Assembly (NCBI GenBank): GCA_905250025.1
Contig: CAJNOJ010000039.1
Coordinates: forward strand, 372,001 to 436,000
DNA length: 64,000 nt
DNA from: Adineta ricciae
Taxonomy: Eukaryota; Rotifera; Eurotatoria; Adinetida; Adinetidae
Reading direction: 5' to 3'
In this document: piece after piece, positions 35,417 to 46,836 of the stretch
Layout of the letters: each line of letters starts with the position of its first letter
Numbering within the stretch: the first letter of the stretch is position 1
Notes under the pieces: generated by a model
Database searches by the model: none
What the model saw: the letters and a program-made list of their open reading frames with translations, nothing else
What the model was told of the DNA's origin: nothing
Translations under genes and position numbers: made by a program

Positions 35417-35968
35417 ATGGCGGACAACGATGATTTCGAAATTATTGACGATGTAGGCTTATCAAATGAGCAGATATTCGAGTTTATTGATGTGAATGAT
35501 TCTACTAGCGCAACTATTAATCATAATCAACCTCAAACGCCTGAACCTGTGTTACCCTTACTTATCCCCAAACCTTTAACTAATGAAGTTCCTCAACTTA
35601 CACAAGAGCAACAACCACGGCCTTTACTTCGACCTGCTCCTCCACCTATCATCATTCCGTCAATGCCGCAAGTACCAATTCAAACGACGACTATTTCAGC
35701 ACCATTTGTAGTGCAGACAAAAACGACGATTTCATTTCCCCCACCACAAATGATTCCTTCTGTGCCATCGCTACCAAAAGCTCCATTTGCACAACGCTAT
35801 GGAGATGCTGCTGAAATTCCTCATGACGAGAATGGAATATCGGAAATCGACGCTGCTATTAATAGATCAAAAACAATTCAGCAAACGATTTTACACATGA
35901 GCAGCCAGCAACAACAAGATATCCAAACAATATTGGAACAACGTCGACATTTATTTAGCACAAAATAA
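35417..35968 (+). CDS. Hypothetical Pro-rich protein, 183 residues
   Basis: The gene is a single exon. The acidic N-terminus (MADNDDFEIIDDVGLSNEQI) resembles a short interaction motif such as those for autophagy or 14-3-3 partners, but this is only a resemblance. A long Pro/Thr/Gln-rich disordered middle follows (PRPLLRPAPPPIIIPSMP), then a helical C-terminus (EIDAAINRSKTIQQTILHM, QQQDIQTILEQRRHLF). No signal peptide or membrane span. An AG acceptor (AAATTCAG) lies one base before the ATG, consistent with trans-splicing. Family not recognised. Confidence 0.6.
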   Translation: MADNDDFEIIDDVGLSNEQIFEFIDVNDSTSATINHNQPQTPEPVLPLLIPKPLTNEVPQLTQEQQPRPLLRPAPPPIIIPSMPQVPIQTTTISAPFVVQTKTTISFPPPQMIPSVPSLPKAPFAQRYGDAAEIPHDENGISEIDAAINRSKTIQQTILHMSSQQQQDIQTILEQRRHLFSTK

Positions 35969-36424
35969 CATCTCGAACTGAAAAATAAACATCCGCACAC
36001 TTCGCATAAGATGCATTCGTGTGATAGTACATATGCTAAACATTTCCTGTCTATTTCTTTCTTTCGCCTTGGATTCATTATGTACACTGTTTGATCATTC
36101 TTTCACATTATCATTGTCTGACGAAGATATTTCTCAGAGCTCGATATAGACCAGCAGTTTTCTCCTAGAACAAATATATTGATATACGTATGCATGTCTT
36201 TGACTCGCGAATCACAGAAAAAAACACACATATGTTCGTATTTTTATTACATACTATATCCATAGGTTATTCACCACACAACGATAAATCTGATTGATTC
36301 CTTCCTTTTCCTTCTTTTTCTCCTTCCTCGTATCTATAAAAAGAGGGAAAAATCAACAATCTTGCTCTTTTTGTCACAAATATCACTGATTATTTCCCTG
36401 TTACTATACTAGAGATCGAACAAT
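35969..36424. other. Intergenic plus troponin T 5' end
   Basis: The 3' UTR of the Pro-rich gene comes first, then a pyrimidine-rich tract (36300-36335) and an acceptor-like TATACTAG ending at 36412 that probably starts the troponin T first exon. No other gene was seen. Confidence 0.45.
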
Positions 36425-37642
36425 AGTAAGTCTAGTTAACGACGATGCTTGTCTTTGCATTGGATAAATGATTTGCCTTTAGTGGCTAGTGGTTCAGCTT
36501 TCAGCAATGTTCTCAAAGCAAAGGAAGATTTACAAAAGTCTCCTGAACAATTAGAACAAGAAAAACGTTCTATAATCGCCCAGCGAGTACCACCATTGCA
36601 ATTAGATGGTAAAACAAAAGACGATCTGATTGAAAAGGTTGATTGATAATCTCTGATTTGAAATTTTTCATGAGCTTCTCTTGTTTCACAAAAGGCCAAA
36701 CAATTTCACAGTCTTCTTCAACAATTACATGGCGCTATCTATGAATTAACTGAACGGTTTGAACGACAAAAATATGATGTGAGTTGCTCTTGATAGATTC
36801 GTTTGATAAGTGCAACGAAATATTTTTCTTTAGATGGTTGAATTGACTGAGCGAGCTCGTCAAATTGAAAAAGGGTTTGGCCATTTTGTTCTTTTTCTTC
36901 TCTTTTCCTCACTATCCTATCTGCCGTATTTTAGAAAAGCTAAAACACGCAAATCAAACATCGTTCACACTGGTCTCGGAGGTGGTCTGTAAGTGCACAT
37001 GAAAAGAATAGAAACAAATATATCCCGTGGTCCATTTTAGTTTTACAGGTGTAAATGATATAACATCCCAAGCACCGGTTAGTTTTTTTTATTGAAAAAT
37101 GTGCGTTGAATATGCATTTTCCGTTGTTTTTTTTTAATTTCAGCCAAAAGTATCACTTTTCAGTCGATACGAACGGCGTGAGTGATCGATGTTCACATGA
37201 AACATAACCCGTGACACAATTACTTATGTTTAGTTACTGATCGTCGTACGTTCAAAGATCGTCGTGATGTTTGGGCTACAGATAAACCAAAGACGGACTT
37301 TGTAGCTGAACGTCCAAAAGCAAAAATAAAACAAGTTGATTCGAATGCTGAAGCTGCACCAGCACGTAAACCAAGACGTCCCGCTGCGGCTCCTGAAAAA
37401 CAAAAATCCGAAGAACATACGGAAGATTTAGTAAACGATCATACCATTAAAATCCAGTCTAATAATAATTATTTCCTTTTTAGCCTCCTCCTCCTCCTCC
37501 AGCCGACGAGGAAGAAGAACACGAAGAAGAAGCTCCACCAGCACCAGAAGAGCCCGCTGAGGAAGAACCAGCTGCTGCTGCCGAAGAAGAACCAGCAGCA
37601 ACCGAAGAAGCTGCTGAGGAGGAAGAAGAAGAAGAAGAATAG
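36425..37642 (+). CDS. TNT: Troponin T with acidic C-terminal tail; start codon split by an intron
   Basis: Coding exons join in phase to TAG at 37640-37642. Joining ATA|GTAAGT at 36425 to CCTTTAG|TGG at 36483 makes ATG from A36425 plus TG36483-36484, giving MASGSAFSNVLKAKED; no other in-frame ATG exists. Motifs follow troponin T order: VPPLQLDGKTKDDLIEKAKQFHSLLQQL, YELTERFERQKYDMVELTERARQIEKG (troponin I/C-binding coiled coil), PPKVSLFSRYERR (compare the insect PPKIQVASKYERRV), then a linker and an acidic tail rich in Glu, Pro and Ala ending in eight Glu. Poly-Glu C-terminal tails are known from arthropod troponin T. The protein anchors troponin to tropomyosin in muscle thin filaments. The canonical acidic N-terminus of vertebrate TnT is missing. 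Confidence 0.82.
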
Positions 37643-37760
37643 ATTGTTTGCAAATCCCCACCTACACTAGAGAATCAATTCTAGCTTCGATTTAGATAGA
37701 AACAAACATTTTCTTTTATTAACATAACATTCAAAGAAAAGCAATAAATTAGTATAAGGT

Positions 37761-38402
37761 TTATTCTTCATCTTCGTCACCAGATAAATCTTCATTGACT
37801 TTCTCATTTTCGAATGTATCATGTTTAGTTTCGTGAATTGACACGCGTTTGGTAACAACAGTTCGAGCTTTGGGTTTCGATTTCTTTCCGCTTTTACGCC
37901 ATTTATGTCTTAGAAAACGCAAAATATGATAAGTGCCCAATAAAGATATCAATACCAAATAAAATACTTTCATCGGCCTATTCCAAAAGTCGTATAGTTC
38001 ATTAACACCGATATGTATCTGTCGACACAGATATTGGGCACCATTATCAGATAATAAGACGCACAATCGAATGGTTGAAGATTGATTTATAAAAAAATTA
38101 AACCGATTTGCATGCAATTTGATCATCGAATAAGTATCCTCATCATCTCGCTGTTGCTGTTCTGTGTCTCCAATAAGTATGACATTCAATGGTGTAAGTT
38201 TATAGTAAGCAGAAAAGTTTTGAATATCACACGATGTATTAAAGTAGCCGGTAAGTTTCAACGGAAAGTGAGTGGCGATCGTGTCTGATACGCTTATTTC
38301 TTGAACAGTAAATAGTAGAGAACAATTGGAATTAGACTGATTCCAAACAGCAGAACAAGAGTATTCTACGAACAATATGAGAAATACTAATAAAGGAGGC
38401 AT
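37761..38402 (-). CDS. Unrecognised type I membrane protein
   Basis: A single exon of 213 codons, starting MPPLLVFLILFVEYSCSAVW, a clear signal peptide. The lumenal/extracellular part has several sequons (NQSN, NCS, NTS, NFS, NQS) and paired cysteines (NCSLLF, TSCDI, LCVLL, LCRQI), so it is probably a small beta-rich domain. A membrane segment (VFYLVLISLLGTYHIL) is followed by a very basic cytoplasmic stretch (RFLRHKWRKSGKKSKPKAR) and an acidic end (LSGDEDEE). I do not recognise the family. It is tail-to-tail with troponin T, 118 bp apart. Confidence 0.65.
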   Translation of the reverse strand: MPPLLVFLILFVEYSCSAVWNQSNSNCSLLFTVQEISVSDTIATHFPLKLTGYFNTSCDIQNFSAYYKLTPLNVILIGDTEQQQRDDEDTYSMIKLHANRFNFFINQSSTIRLCVLLSDNGAQYLCRQIHIGVNELYDFWNRPMKVFYLVLISLLGTYHILRFLRHKWRKSGKKSKPKARTVVTKRVSIHETKHDTFENEKVNEDLSGDEDEE

Positions 38403-39078
38403 GTGTACACACAATTACGTGTAAAAGAACTGATTGCTAAGTGCAATAAGCGTTCTTTCTTTTAGTCTTGTCGATGAATGACTAAGGACGACGAAACGGT
38501 TCTTAGTCTAGATATGCAATAATGTACTCAATGATAGCCAACAGAACGTATTCAAGCATGACTATACGTTAAAAACACGACTTAAAATGAACTTTTATAT
38601 CACTGCGTAAAAATCTAAGTACAAAAAAGTTGTCTTCAAACGTTGCTCTTGTACTACACGAAAACACAATATACAATCATCACACGAGCAACACATTGAG
38701 AAAATAATGATATACAATTAATCTCCATCAATTATGAATATGCGATATATCCCATCGTTTATCAGCAATCAAAGTGTCAAATAAAACCATTCAGTGTATT
38801 CTGCTTTGAAAAAGAGATGAAAAATATCGTCGATACTGATATACAATCGACTTCCAGCAAATACATAACGATATTGGCTGATAGAAAGCTATCTCAGTGT
38901 TCTAATGTCTGCTAGATATATCTATTTATGAATTTCTAGTAAAAAGTAAGCTTGACCATCACAGTCTACATAGATTATTTTTATTCCATTATATTCTGAT
39001 ACAATATCATTCAAAACTTTCTTTCATGACTAAATAAAAACGATGACAAAGCTCTGTAGTTCTTCGAAATCTTAATGA
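38403..39078. other. Intergenic
   Basis: This AT-rich DNA lies between two minus-strand membrane-protein genes. No coding frame, RNA or repeat was recognised. Confidence 0.5.
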
Positions 39079-39473
39079 CTACATAATGGCACGTTCGTTA
39101 ACGATATATTTCGCATCCACATTTCGACAACGTTTAATCCACAGATAGCAAAGCCAAAGACAAGTTGGAGTAAGGATAACAATACTCAGAAACATGATAG
39201 CCAGTAAAACTAACGTATCCATACAAACCGGTTGAACATTATTGAATAGACTTATGCGATACGTTTCATTGGAACAAGGACCGAAGTTTTCACTAAAAAC
39301 ATTCCAACAAGGCGAGCATTTTTTGCACACCACTGGTACTGATTCGATGACTAGGAAAATACATGAAAGTACATTTGTTATTAGTTCTAGTTCTTACTAG
39401 TTGAATTCAAATCACCGTAACATAAAGAAATCAATACAATAAGAACAACATTCAATATTCGTACGAGCTGCAT
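39079..39473 (-). CDS. Small Cys-rich single-pass membrane protein
   Basis: Two exons join in phase. The first encodes a signal peptide (MQLVRILNVVLIVLISLCY) and ends with a GTGATT donor; the second starts after TTTCCTAG and runs to TAG at 39081-39079. The product is about 103 residues. The short ectodomain has the closely spaced cysteines VVCKKCSPCWNVF, then GPCSNET and VQPVCMDT, followed by one membrane span (LVLLAIMFLSIVILTPTCLWL), CYLWIKRCRN and a short tail. The CxxCxxC block could bind metal or form a disulfide knot. Family not recognised. It is head-to-head with NDUFS7 across 329 bp. Confidence 0.55.
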
Positions 39474-39802
39474 CGTTGTTGCTGTTTCGTTAACAAGGAT
39501 GTATTTGAAAATGCGTCTGTGAAGATTATCATTATCATAGAATTATTCGTCTCGAGAACGTGCGACTATTTCAGCAATTTATTGTTTTTTTATCGGAAGA
39601 ATTAATCGAAAACAGGTGACATCTATTGAAAACTAACTGCGCCAATAAAAGGTCATTGATGGTATTCTACAGAAGGAAAAAGTACCATAGAATGAATCTT
39701 GTTGATCGTTACTATTTTGAACTCGAATGATCTCACGACTAGAAAGTTCGCCATTGATTTTGTAATCATATTTTACATTAATTGTCTAGATCATTGTCGT
39801 CA
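39474..39802. other. Shared promoter region of the Cys-rich membrane protein and NDUFS7
   Basis: 329 bp between two divergent genes, so it must hold both promoters. No TATA box or repeated operator was confidently recognised. TAATTGTCTAG just before 39790 may be the NDUFS7 leader acceptor. Confidence 0.4.
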
Positions 39803-40647
<845 letters not shown>

Positions 40648-40950
40648 GAACACACATCATAAGATCAGACACAATAGCATTACATTATTCTATTAGTCTT
40701 ATTTTCCCGTTTTCTTCTTTTTTTGTCTTCGACATTTTTCTTTGTTGCTTAACTTTTTCCTGTCAGCGTCATCTCTTTTTCTCATTCTGAAGAACGAGTG
40801 TAAATAGAATCATGCCTATATTCGTTTTTTTCCTGTTCTTGCGTAATTACAACAACCGTCATCGTTATTGTGTCATGATTATATTTAAATTGAAGAATCG
40901 ATCATTTATTTAGAAGAAAAAGACTAATATCAAGATAGATACAGACAACA
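40648..40950. other. Intergenic between NDUFS7 and EFL1
   Basis: NDUFS7 3' UTR with pyrimidine-rich tracts, then an acceptor-like ATTTATTTAG ending near 40913, about 37 nt before the EFL1 start. No other gene seen. Confidence 0.45.
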
Positions 40951-43900
40951 ATGCCAGCGACTATAACCTATCCATCAGAGGTTCTTTGCGACTTGCAAGA
41001 AAATACGGAACTAATCCGAAATATATGTATTCTGGCGCATGTTGATCATGGAAAGACAACGTTAGCTGATGATTTACTTGCCTCGAATGGAATCATATCT
41101 ACCCGCTTAGCTGGCAAAGTAAGTCGACACAAACCATATTGTCAAATATGGATAGAATTGTACTTGTTAATCGATTATTTTTCCATAGTTACGTCTAATG
41201 GATAGTCTAGAAGCTGAACAAGTACGAGGTATTACGATGAAATCAAGTGCGGTCTCACTCGTTCACGAGAAAGGTTGTCGTAAAGAACGATTATATAATT
41301 ATACTAAAGAAAACAATTTATTGATGCGTATTTAGATGAGAAAAAGTATCTGATCAATCTAATTGATACACCTGGTCACGTAGATTTCTCCTCGGAAGTT
41401 TCTACTGCTGTTCGGCTTTGTGATGGTGCAATTATACTAGTCGATGTAGTCGAAGGAGTGTGCCCTCAAGTAATGAGCGTCTTATTTAATGAGCAAACTA
41501 AGAATACGACAATATGTTTTTCATTTAGACTTTAGCTGCGCTCCGACAAGCGTGGCTAGAACATTTACGTATCATTCTAGTTTTGAATAAAATCGATCGT
41601 CTGATTATTGGATTGAAGATGACTCCACTGGAAGCATATTTTCATATCCGTGCCATCCTAGAGCATTTGAATGCTGTTGTTGCTGAACAATTTACATCGT
41701 TGTTATTGGAAAAGAGTGTAAGATGTGACAGAAAATAAGCCGTTTAAATGTTTTATGTTCCATTTTTTAGGCTGAACAAGGAACTACCGAAGAAGTAGAT
41801 ATATCCGTTTACATGAATCTCATTTCCAATGCACATTTGTTTAGACAAAGAGTGAATCTACTACTGGTGAAAATATCGATGATGACAATGATGACTGGGC
41901 ACGAAATGAGTCCAAAATATGTTTCTCTCCAGACAATAATAATGTCCTATTCGCCAGCGCATTAGATGGATGGGCTTTTGGGTAAATTGCTTGACAGAAG
42001 TTTACATATCTGTACGAAAGTGTCGTTGATTTGTACTTGAATAGTATCCATCATTTCGCGGATTTATATACAAAGAAATTATCTGTGAAACGTGAAGCAC
42101 TGATAAAAACTCTCTGGGGTGATTACTATTTCGACAAGAAGACCAAGCGAATATTTAAAGGAGCACAGGTAAATGATTTATTTCGAAAAGCTCTATTCAG
42201 CTGATTATTCGTTTTCTTATGTAGAGTAAAGGCCAAAAGCCAATGTTTGTTCAGTTTATTCTCGAAAATATTTGGAATGTCTATGAAACGATTATTCTAC
42301 GCCGGTTCGTATTCATCGTTTTGTATTCCAATTATACGAAATTTTGGTATTTAGTGATAATGAAAAACTTGAGAAGATGGCCACGTCCATTGGCGCAAAA
42401 TTAACTCCAAGAGATATTCGACACACTGATCCATGTGTTCCATTACATTTGATATTTAATCACTGGCTACCTATTGCTTCAGCCGTTTTTGGTTCGCTGG
42501 TTTACCACGGAAAAAGAATCAGCTAATTCGAGATATGATTTTGTTTAGATATGGTCATCACTCAACTTCCACATCCGAAAGCATTAAACTCTTATAAGAT
42601 CGAACAACTAATGTGTAGTAAGAGCTGTCGATTCGATAGATTACTACCAGAAACACAACGTTTGAAACAAGGTAAGATTATATTTCGTTTACTCGAAATA
42701 GTTAACTCAATACTTCTGTCTTCGTAGCTTTTGTGGACTGTTCAATCGATGATCAAGCGCCGGTGATTGTCTATGTTTCGAAATTGTTCTCCGTGCACAA
42801 CAGCGCTCTATCACAAAATAAGCAAAAGTTAGTGGAAAGCTAAGATTGATAAAAATTCTTGAAGACTGAAGTCTTTTCTATTTCTGTGTAGACCTTTAAC
42901 TGTAGAAGACATTGCTCAACGACGTGAACTTCTCAGACAGAAACAAGTTGAAAAGACAGCAACACCCAATGAAGAATGTGGAAATCCTATCGGAGAAGCA
43001 GTTCAATCAACAACAGAGAATGTTGGAGAAATTACGACAGTAACAAAAGCAGAACCAGAGGAGAATACAAATGAAAACGTCTTTCTCGCTTTTGCGCGTG
43101 TCTTCAGTGGACGATTAAAAAGAGGACAGAAGATTTTTGTTCTCAGTCCCCGCCACGATCCAAGCCAGTTTGTTGGAAAAGTAATAATCATTTCATAAAT
43201 TCATAGAAATATTTCATTTTTTTTTACATTTTAGGATCTTAACGAAGTTTCTGCGCATAGTATTTCTGACCACGTACATGAATTCGTCGTACAAGATCTC
43301 TATTTAATGATGGGTCGTGAGTTTACAGTGCTCGATCAGGTGCCTGCTGGAAACATAGTGGGTACGTGCGCTAACAGAGTTGTCTAGCCGTTTCGATATG
43401 TGACCAATCGTCTAATTTAGCTATTGGTCAACTGGATTCTCTTGTGTTAAAATCAGCAACATTGTCAACTGATATCTTTTGTCCATCATTTACTGGTCTC
43501 CATTTCGAGGTTTCACCGATTGTACGCGTAGCAATTGAGCCAAAAAATCCTTGTAAGACATGCACTCTTCTTGCTCGTTTCCTTTCGTATATCCAGTTAC
43601 TTTCCAGCCCAAATGAAACAACTTCGACGTGGTATGCGATTGTTAAATCAAGCTGACCCATTGGTTGAATGTACACTGAAGGATACCGGTGAATATATTT
43701 TGTCGACCGCTGGTGAAGTACATTTGCAACGATGTATTGATGATCTCACAAAAATGTTCGTGAATTCTTCGATAAGAACAAGGAAGTTATATTTGCGTTT
43801 CGTTTAGATACGCGCGTATCGAAGTGAATGTATCAGCGCCGATTATTCCATTTCGTGAAACGATTATTCCACCACCGAAAGTTGACTTTCTCAATGAAGT

Positions 43901-45311
43901 CTTAGCCAATCAACAGCAACAATTCAAATCGAATAAGAGAACTAAAGAAAGACCAGCATGGCTGTTAGGTAATTTTATATATCTTAACAAAGAAATGGCA
44001 AGAATCTTTGTTCGTTTGTCTAGAGGATGGATTGGTGGAATTGAGTACGCAAAATCAACAGTGTATATTTCAAATTCGGGCTGTTCCGTTACCTTCCGGT
44101 GTTACTCGCCTGTTAGATGAGAACAGTTCACTACTTGGAATAATTGAACAAGCACAAGGACGTGATGATAAAAAAGTCGGCGCTCAACTGAATGATCAAA
44201 CGCTCGAGCAGATTCGTCAATTACGAGAACGATTGAATGAAGAATTCGTCAATGCAAACGACAGCATGTGGAGTGCGAATACAGTTGATGAAATATGGTC
44301 ATTTGGCCCTTTCAAATGTGGTCCCAATTTACTACTCAATCGTATCCCACATAGTATCTACAGACAACGTGGCTCATCGATTTGGACGAATGCATTAAAC
44401 TATCAAGACAAAACAAATACGAACCCATCATTGAATAAAGATGATTACGATTTGAGTATTATCTATGGTTTTCAATTGGCAACTGCGAAAGGATCTCTAT
44501 GTGAAGAGCCACTGATGGGTGTTGGTTTTATCGTTGAACGTTGGACATTAAACACAATTGTTAATCATGATGAAGATCCGGAAGTTGCCGACAATCAAGC
44601 GACTGATGCACCAACAACAGCGGCAACAAATCTAGTCGATGAAGTTGAAAGTCTACTGGAAACGTTAAGTATGGAAAGTGATGACTCATCCACACTGCAT
44701 AGTTTACGAAAACCTCGTCGTGTTGTTGATAAATCGAAGGTAGTAATAAAGCGTGGGCCACTATCAGGTCAAATCGTGTCAACCATACGTGATGCTTGCC
44801 GAAAAGCGTTCGATTCTCAACCGAGACGACTTGTTGCTGCTATGTTCAAATGTGAAACCATGGTGAATGCTGAAGCATTAGGTTGGTTGTTCATAATCAA
44901 TCCTACTCTATTATCTGATTTTGTTTCTGTTTAGGTCGTGCCTATGCGGTTCTGAATAAACGCAATGGGCGCGTTTTGAACGAAGATATGAAAGAAGGTA
45001 CGAGTACATTTATCATAACCGCTGCATTACCAGTCGCCGAAAGCTTTGGATTTACTGAAGAAATGCGTAAGAAAGCAAGTGGCTTAGCATCGCCGCAATT
45101 GTCTGGTAAAACATACTGGGAAGTAATCGAGTTGGATCCATTCTGGGAACCTCAAACCGAAGAAGAATTCGTTCATTTCGGCGAGAAAGCCGACTTTGAA
45201 AATCGTGCGAAAAAATACATGAATGACGTCCGTCGACGTAAAGGTTTGCGCGTGGAAGAAAAGATTGTTGAGCATGCTGAAAAACAGCGCACACTCAAAC
45301 GGAATAAATGA
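40951..45311 (+). CDS. EFL1: Elongation factor-like GTPase 1 (ribosome maturation)
   Basis: About 18 exons join in phase to TGA at 45309-45311. GTPase motifs are in order: [10 protein letters not shown] (G1), RGITMKSSA (G2), [14 protein letters not shown] (G3), VLNKIDRL (G4). EF-2-like domains follow: [97 protein letters not shown] region, [16 protein letters not shown] strand, and the C-terminal EELMGVGF-, RDACRKAF- and [17 protein letters not shown] elongation-factor fold. EFL1 works with SBDS in the cytoplasm to release eIF6 from pre-60S subunits. One intron (41807-41844) is only 38 bp. The gene is the first of three tightly packed same-strand genes. Confidence 0.93.
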
Positions 45312-45397
45312 AGTGGTTGCTATTTACTTTGCCTTGTTTTTGTTAACGTTCTTTTCTTTTTATTCATTTTTGAAAAAAACTTATTTTCGATAAGTCG

Positions 45398-45407
45398 ACT
45401 CTTTCAG
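45398..45407 (+). promoter_or_regulatory. Candidate spliced-leader acceptor for the downstream gene
   Basis: The pyrimidine-rich tract plus CTTTCAG ends 3 nt before the ATG at 45411 and 96 nt after the EFL1 stop. No upstream cis donor is needed if the mRNA is trans-spliced. Confidence 0.4.
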
Positions 45408-45410
45408 ACC

Positions 45411-46115
45411 ATGATTTCAACTTTGACACAAAATATAGTTGTCTCCTTGATCGTCACCGGGATTACTTTCAGCGTTGTGTTTTTGCTCAATCATTTGCAT
45501 AAACGCAATGCAATTACAAATGAAGTATCACGAAAAGTGACTCATATTGGTGCTGGCACACTCTATCTCGCTCTCTATTTTTACGATGATCGCGGCCACC
45601 TCTTGAAATATTTGAACATCTTTCCAAATGTTCTGTGGACTGGTATACTTCTATGGATTGGTCAACGCCGCTCACCAGATCATCGACAAGCGAGAGTTGT
45701 GCTCAATGTTATGACACGAATGCGCAACCAGCATGAACTCTTACGTGGACCGCTATTTTTTAACTTTGTTATGATCATCTGTGGCACAATTTTCTATAAA
45801 ACAGTATTAGGTTCGATTATCATGGGAACGTTGACTTGGGGCGACGGTTTAGCCGCCGTCATCGGCGTTCGCTACGGGAATCAACGAAAAATTTATAAAA
45901 ACAAGTCCCTGGATGGATCACTGAGTTTTCTCATCGCTGGAATTCTCGCATCAATAATCTACACATCAATTCTCGTTAATTTTCAATCAGTTGCTCTGTT
46001 CAAGTTTAGTGTTATATGTTTCAGTGCAACTGTAGTAGAGGCATTAACTCCGTCCGATTTCGATAATTTAACAATTCCACTATGCATTGCCTTTACATAT
46101 TTTTTTCTTTTTTAA
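45411..46115 (+). CDS. Phytol/polyprenol kinase-like membrane protein (SEC59/VTE5 superfamily)
   Basis: A single exon of 234 codons. It opens with a hydrophobic segment (IVVSLIVTGITFSVVFLL) and then the family signature EVSRKVTHIGAGTLYLAL. Further markers are ELLRGPLFFNFVMIICG, TLTWGDGLAAVIGVRYG and a KSLDGSLSFLIAG helix, then TVVEALTPSDFDNLTIPL. These residues are typical of the CTP-dependent polyprenol kinase fold: dolichol kinase SEC59 and, closer in size and motif, plant/bacterial phytol and farnesol kinases (VTE5/VTE6). About six membrane spans are expected. Substrate cannot be assigned from sequence alone. The intronless state and small size are unlike animal DOLK, which is roughly 500 residues, so horizontal origin is possible. 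Confidence 0.75.
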   Translation: MISTLTQNIVVSLIVTGITFSVVFLLNHLHKRNAITNEVSRKVTHIGAGTLYLALYFYDDRGHLLKYLNIFPNVLWTGILLWIGQRRSPDHRQARVVLNVMTRMRNQHELLRGPLFFNFVMIICGTIFYKTVLGSIIMGTLTWGDGLAAVIGVRYGNQRKIYKNKSLDGSLSFLIAGILASIIYTSILVNFQSVALFKFSVICFSATVVEALTPSDFDNLTIPLCIAFTYFFLF

Positions 46116-46151
46116 TGACGAAGTCCAAGGAATGAATGTGAAACAATTTTA

Positions 46152-46164
46152 TATTATATTCTAG
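46152..46164 (+). promoter_or_regulatory. Candidate spliced-leader acceptor for the Maf gene
   Basis: ATATTATATTCTAG ends immediately before the ATG at 46165 and 49 nt after the previous stop. A natural 5' UTR of zero length implies that the leader supplies it, if the start is right. Confidence 0.4.
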
Positions 46165-46797
46165 ATGCTACAACCATTGAAATATATTCTCCAAACGAAA
46201 CGAATCATTCTAGCAAGTGGTTCGCCGCAACGTAAAGACCTACTTCGAGCGATTGGCTTAAACTTTGAAATCATTGTTTCTGACTTCGCTGAAGATTTAG
46301 ATCCTTCCTTATATAAAGAAAACCTCTCGCAATACGTCATTGACACAGCTGAACATAAATGTCGGCATGTGTACAACGAATTGAAATTAAACGAGAATGA
46401 GAGAAAAAATGTAGTCATTATTGGAGCTGATACAATGTGCTCATTAGATAATGTTGTGTATGGTAAACCAGCAGATGTAGATGATGCTTTTCGTATGTTG
46501 AAAACATTTTCGAATAATACACATCAAGTGTGTACTGGTGTGTGTCTTCTTCATGGTGAGACGAAGCGAACATTTTTCGAAACGACCGATGTGACATTTG
46601 GCGACATTGATAATGAAACGATTCGAGCCTATGTCGAAACAGGTGAACCGATGAATAAAGCAGGCGCGTATGGTATTCAATCGTTAGGTGCAACATTAGT
46701 GAAAAAGATCAATGGTGATTATTTTAACGTCGTCGGCTTTCCAATTCATCACTTTTGTACTCAGTTAAAAGCTTTACTGAATTCAGAAATAAAATAA
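46165..46797 (+). CDS. Maf/ASMTL-type nucleoside triphosphate pyrophosphatase
   Basis: A single exon of 210 codons, full length for the family. Signature motifs: ILASGSPQRKDLLRAIGL (the SxSPRR-type nucleotide-binding loop), a VIIGADTMCSLDNVVYGKPAD block with the catalytic Asp, AFRMLKTFSNNTHQVCTGVCL, and GEPMNKAGAYGIQSLGATLVKKINGDYFNVVGFPI. Maf proteins hydrolyse non-canonical or methylated NTPs (dTTP/UTP or m7GTP types) to monophosphates, cleaning the nucleotide pool. In mammals the domain is fused to a methyltransferase-like domain in ASMTL; here it stands alone. Final member of the EFL1 cluster and convergent with the next minus-strand gene, 39 bp away. Confidence 0.92.
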   Translation: MLQPLKYILQTKRIILASGSPQRKDLLRAIGLNFEIIVSDFAEDLDPSLYKENLSQYVIDTAEHKCRHVYNELKLNENERKNVVIIGADTMCSLDNVVYGKPADVDDAFRMLKTFSNNTHQVCTGVCLLHGETKRTFFETTDVTFGDIDNETIRAYVETGEPMNKAGAYGIQSLGATLVKKINGDYFNVVGFPIHHFCTQLKALLNSEIK

Positions 46798-46836
46798 ACT
46801 ATGAGGAAAATGAAGGATCTTTCATTCTGCTTTATT

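Noticed and set aside
37428..37661. Minus Leu-rich ORF looking like a membrane protein
   Set aside because: Antisense of the troponin T Glu-rich tail.
46418..46696. Minus ORFs opposite the Maf gene
   Set aside because: Maf motifs are complete on the plus strand; these are shadows.
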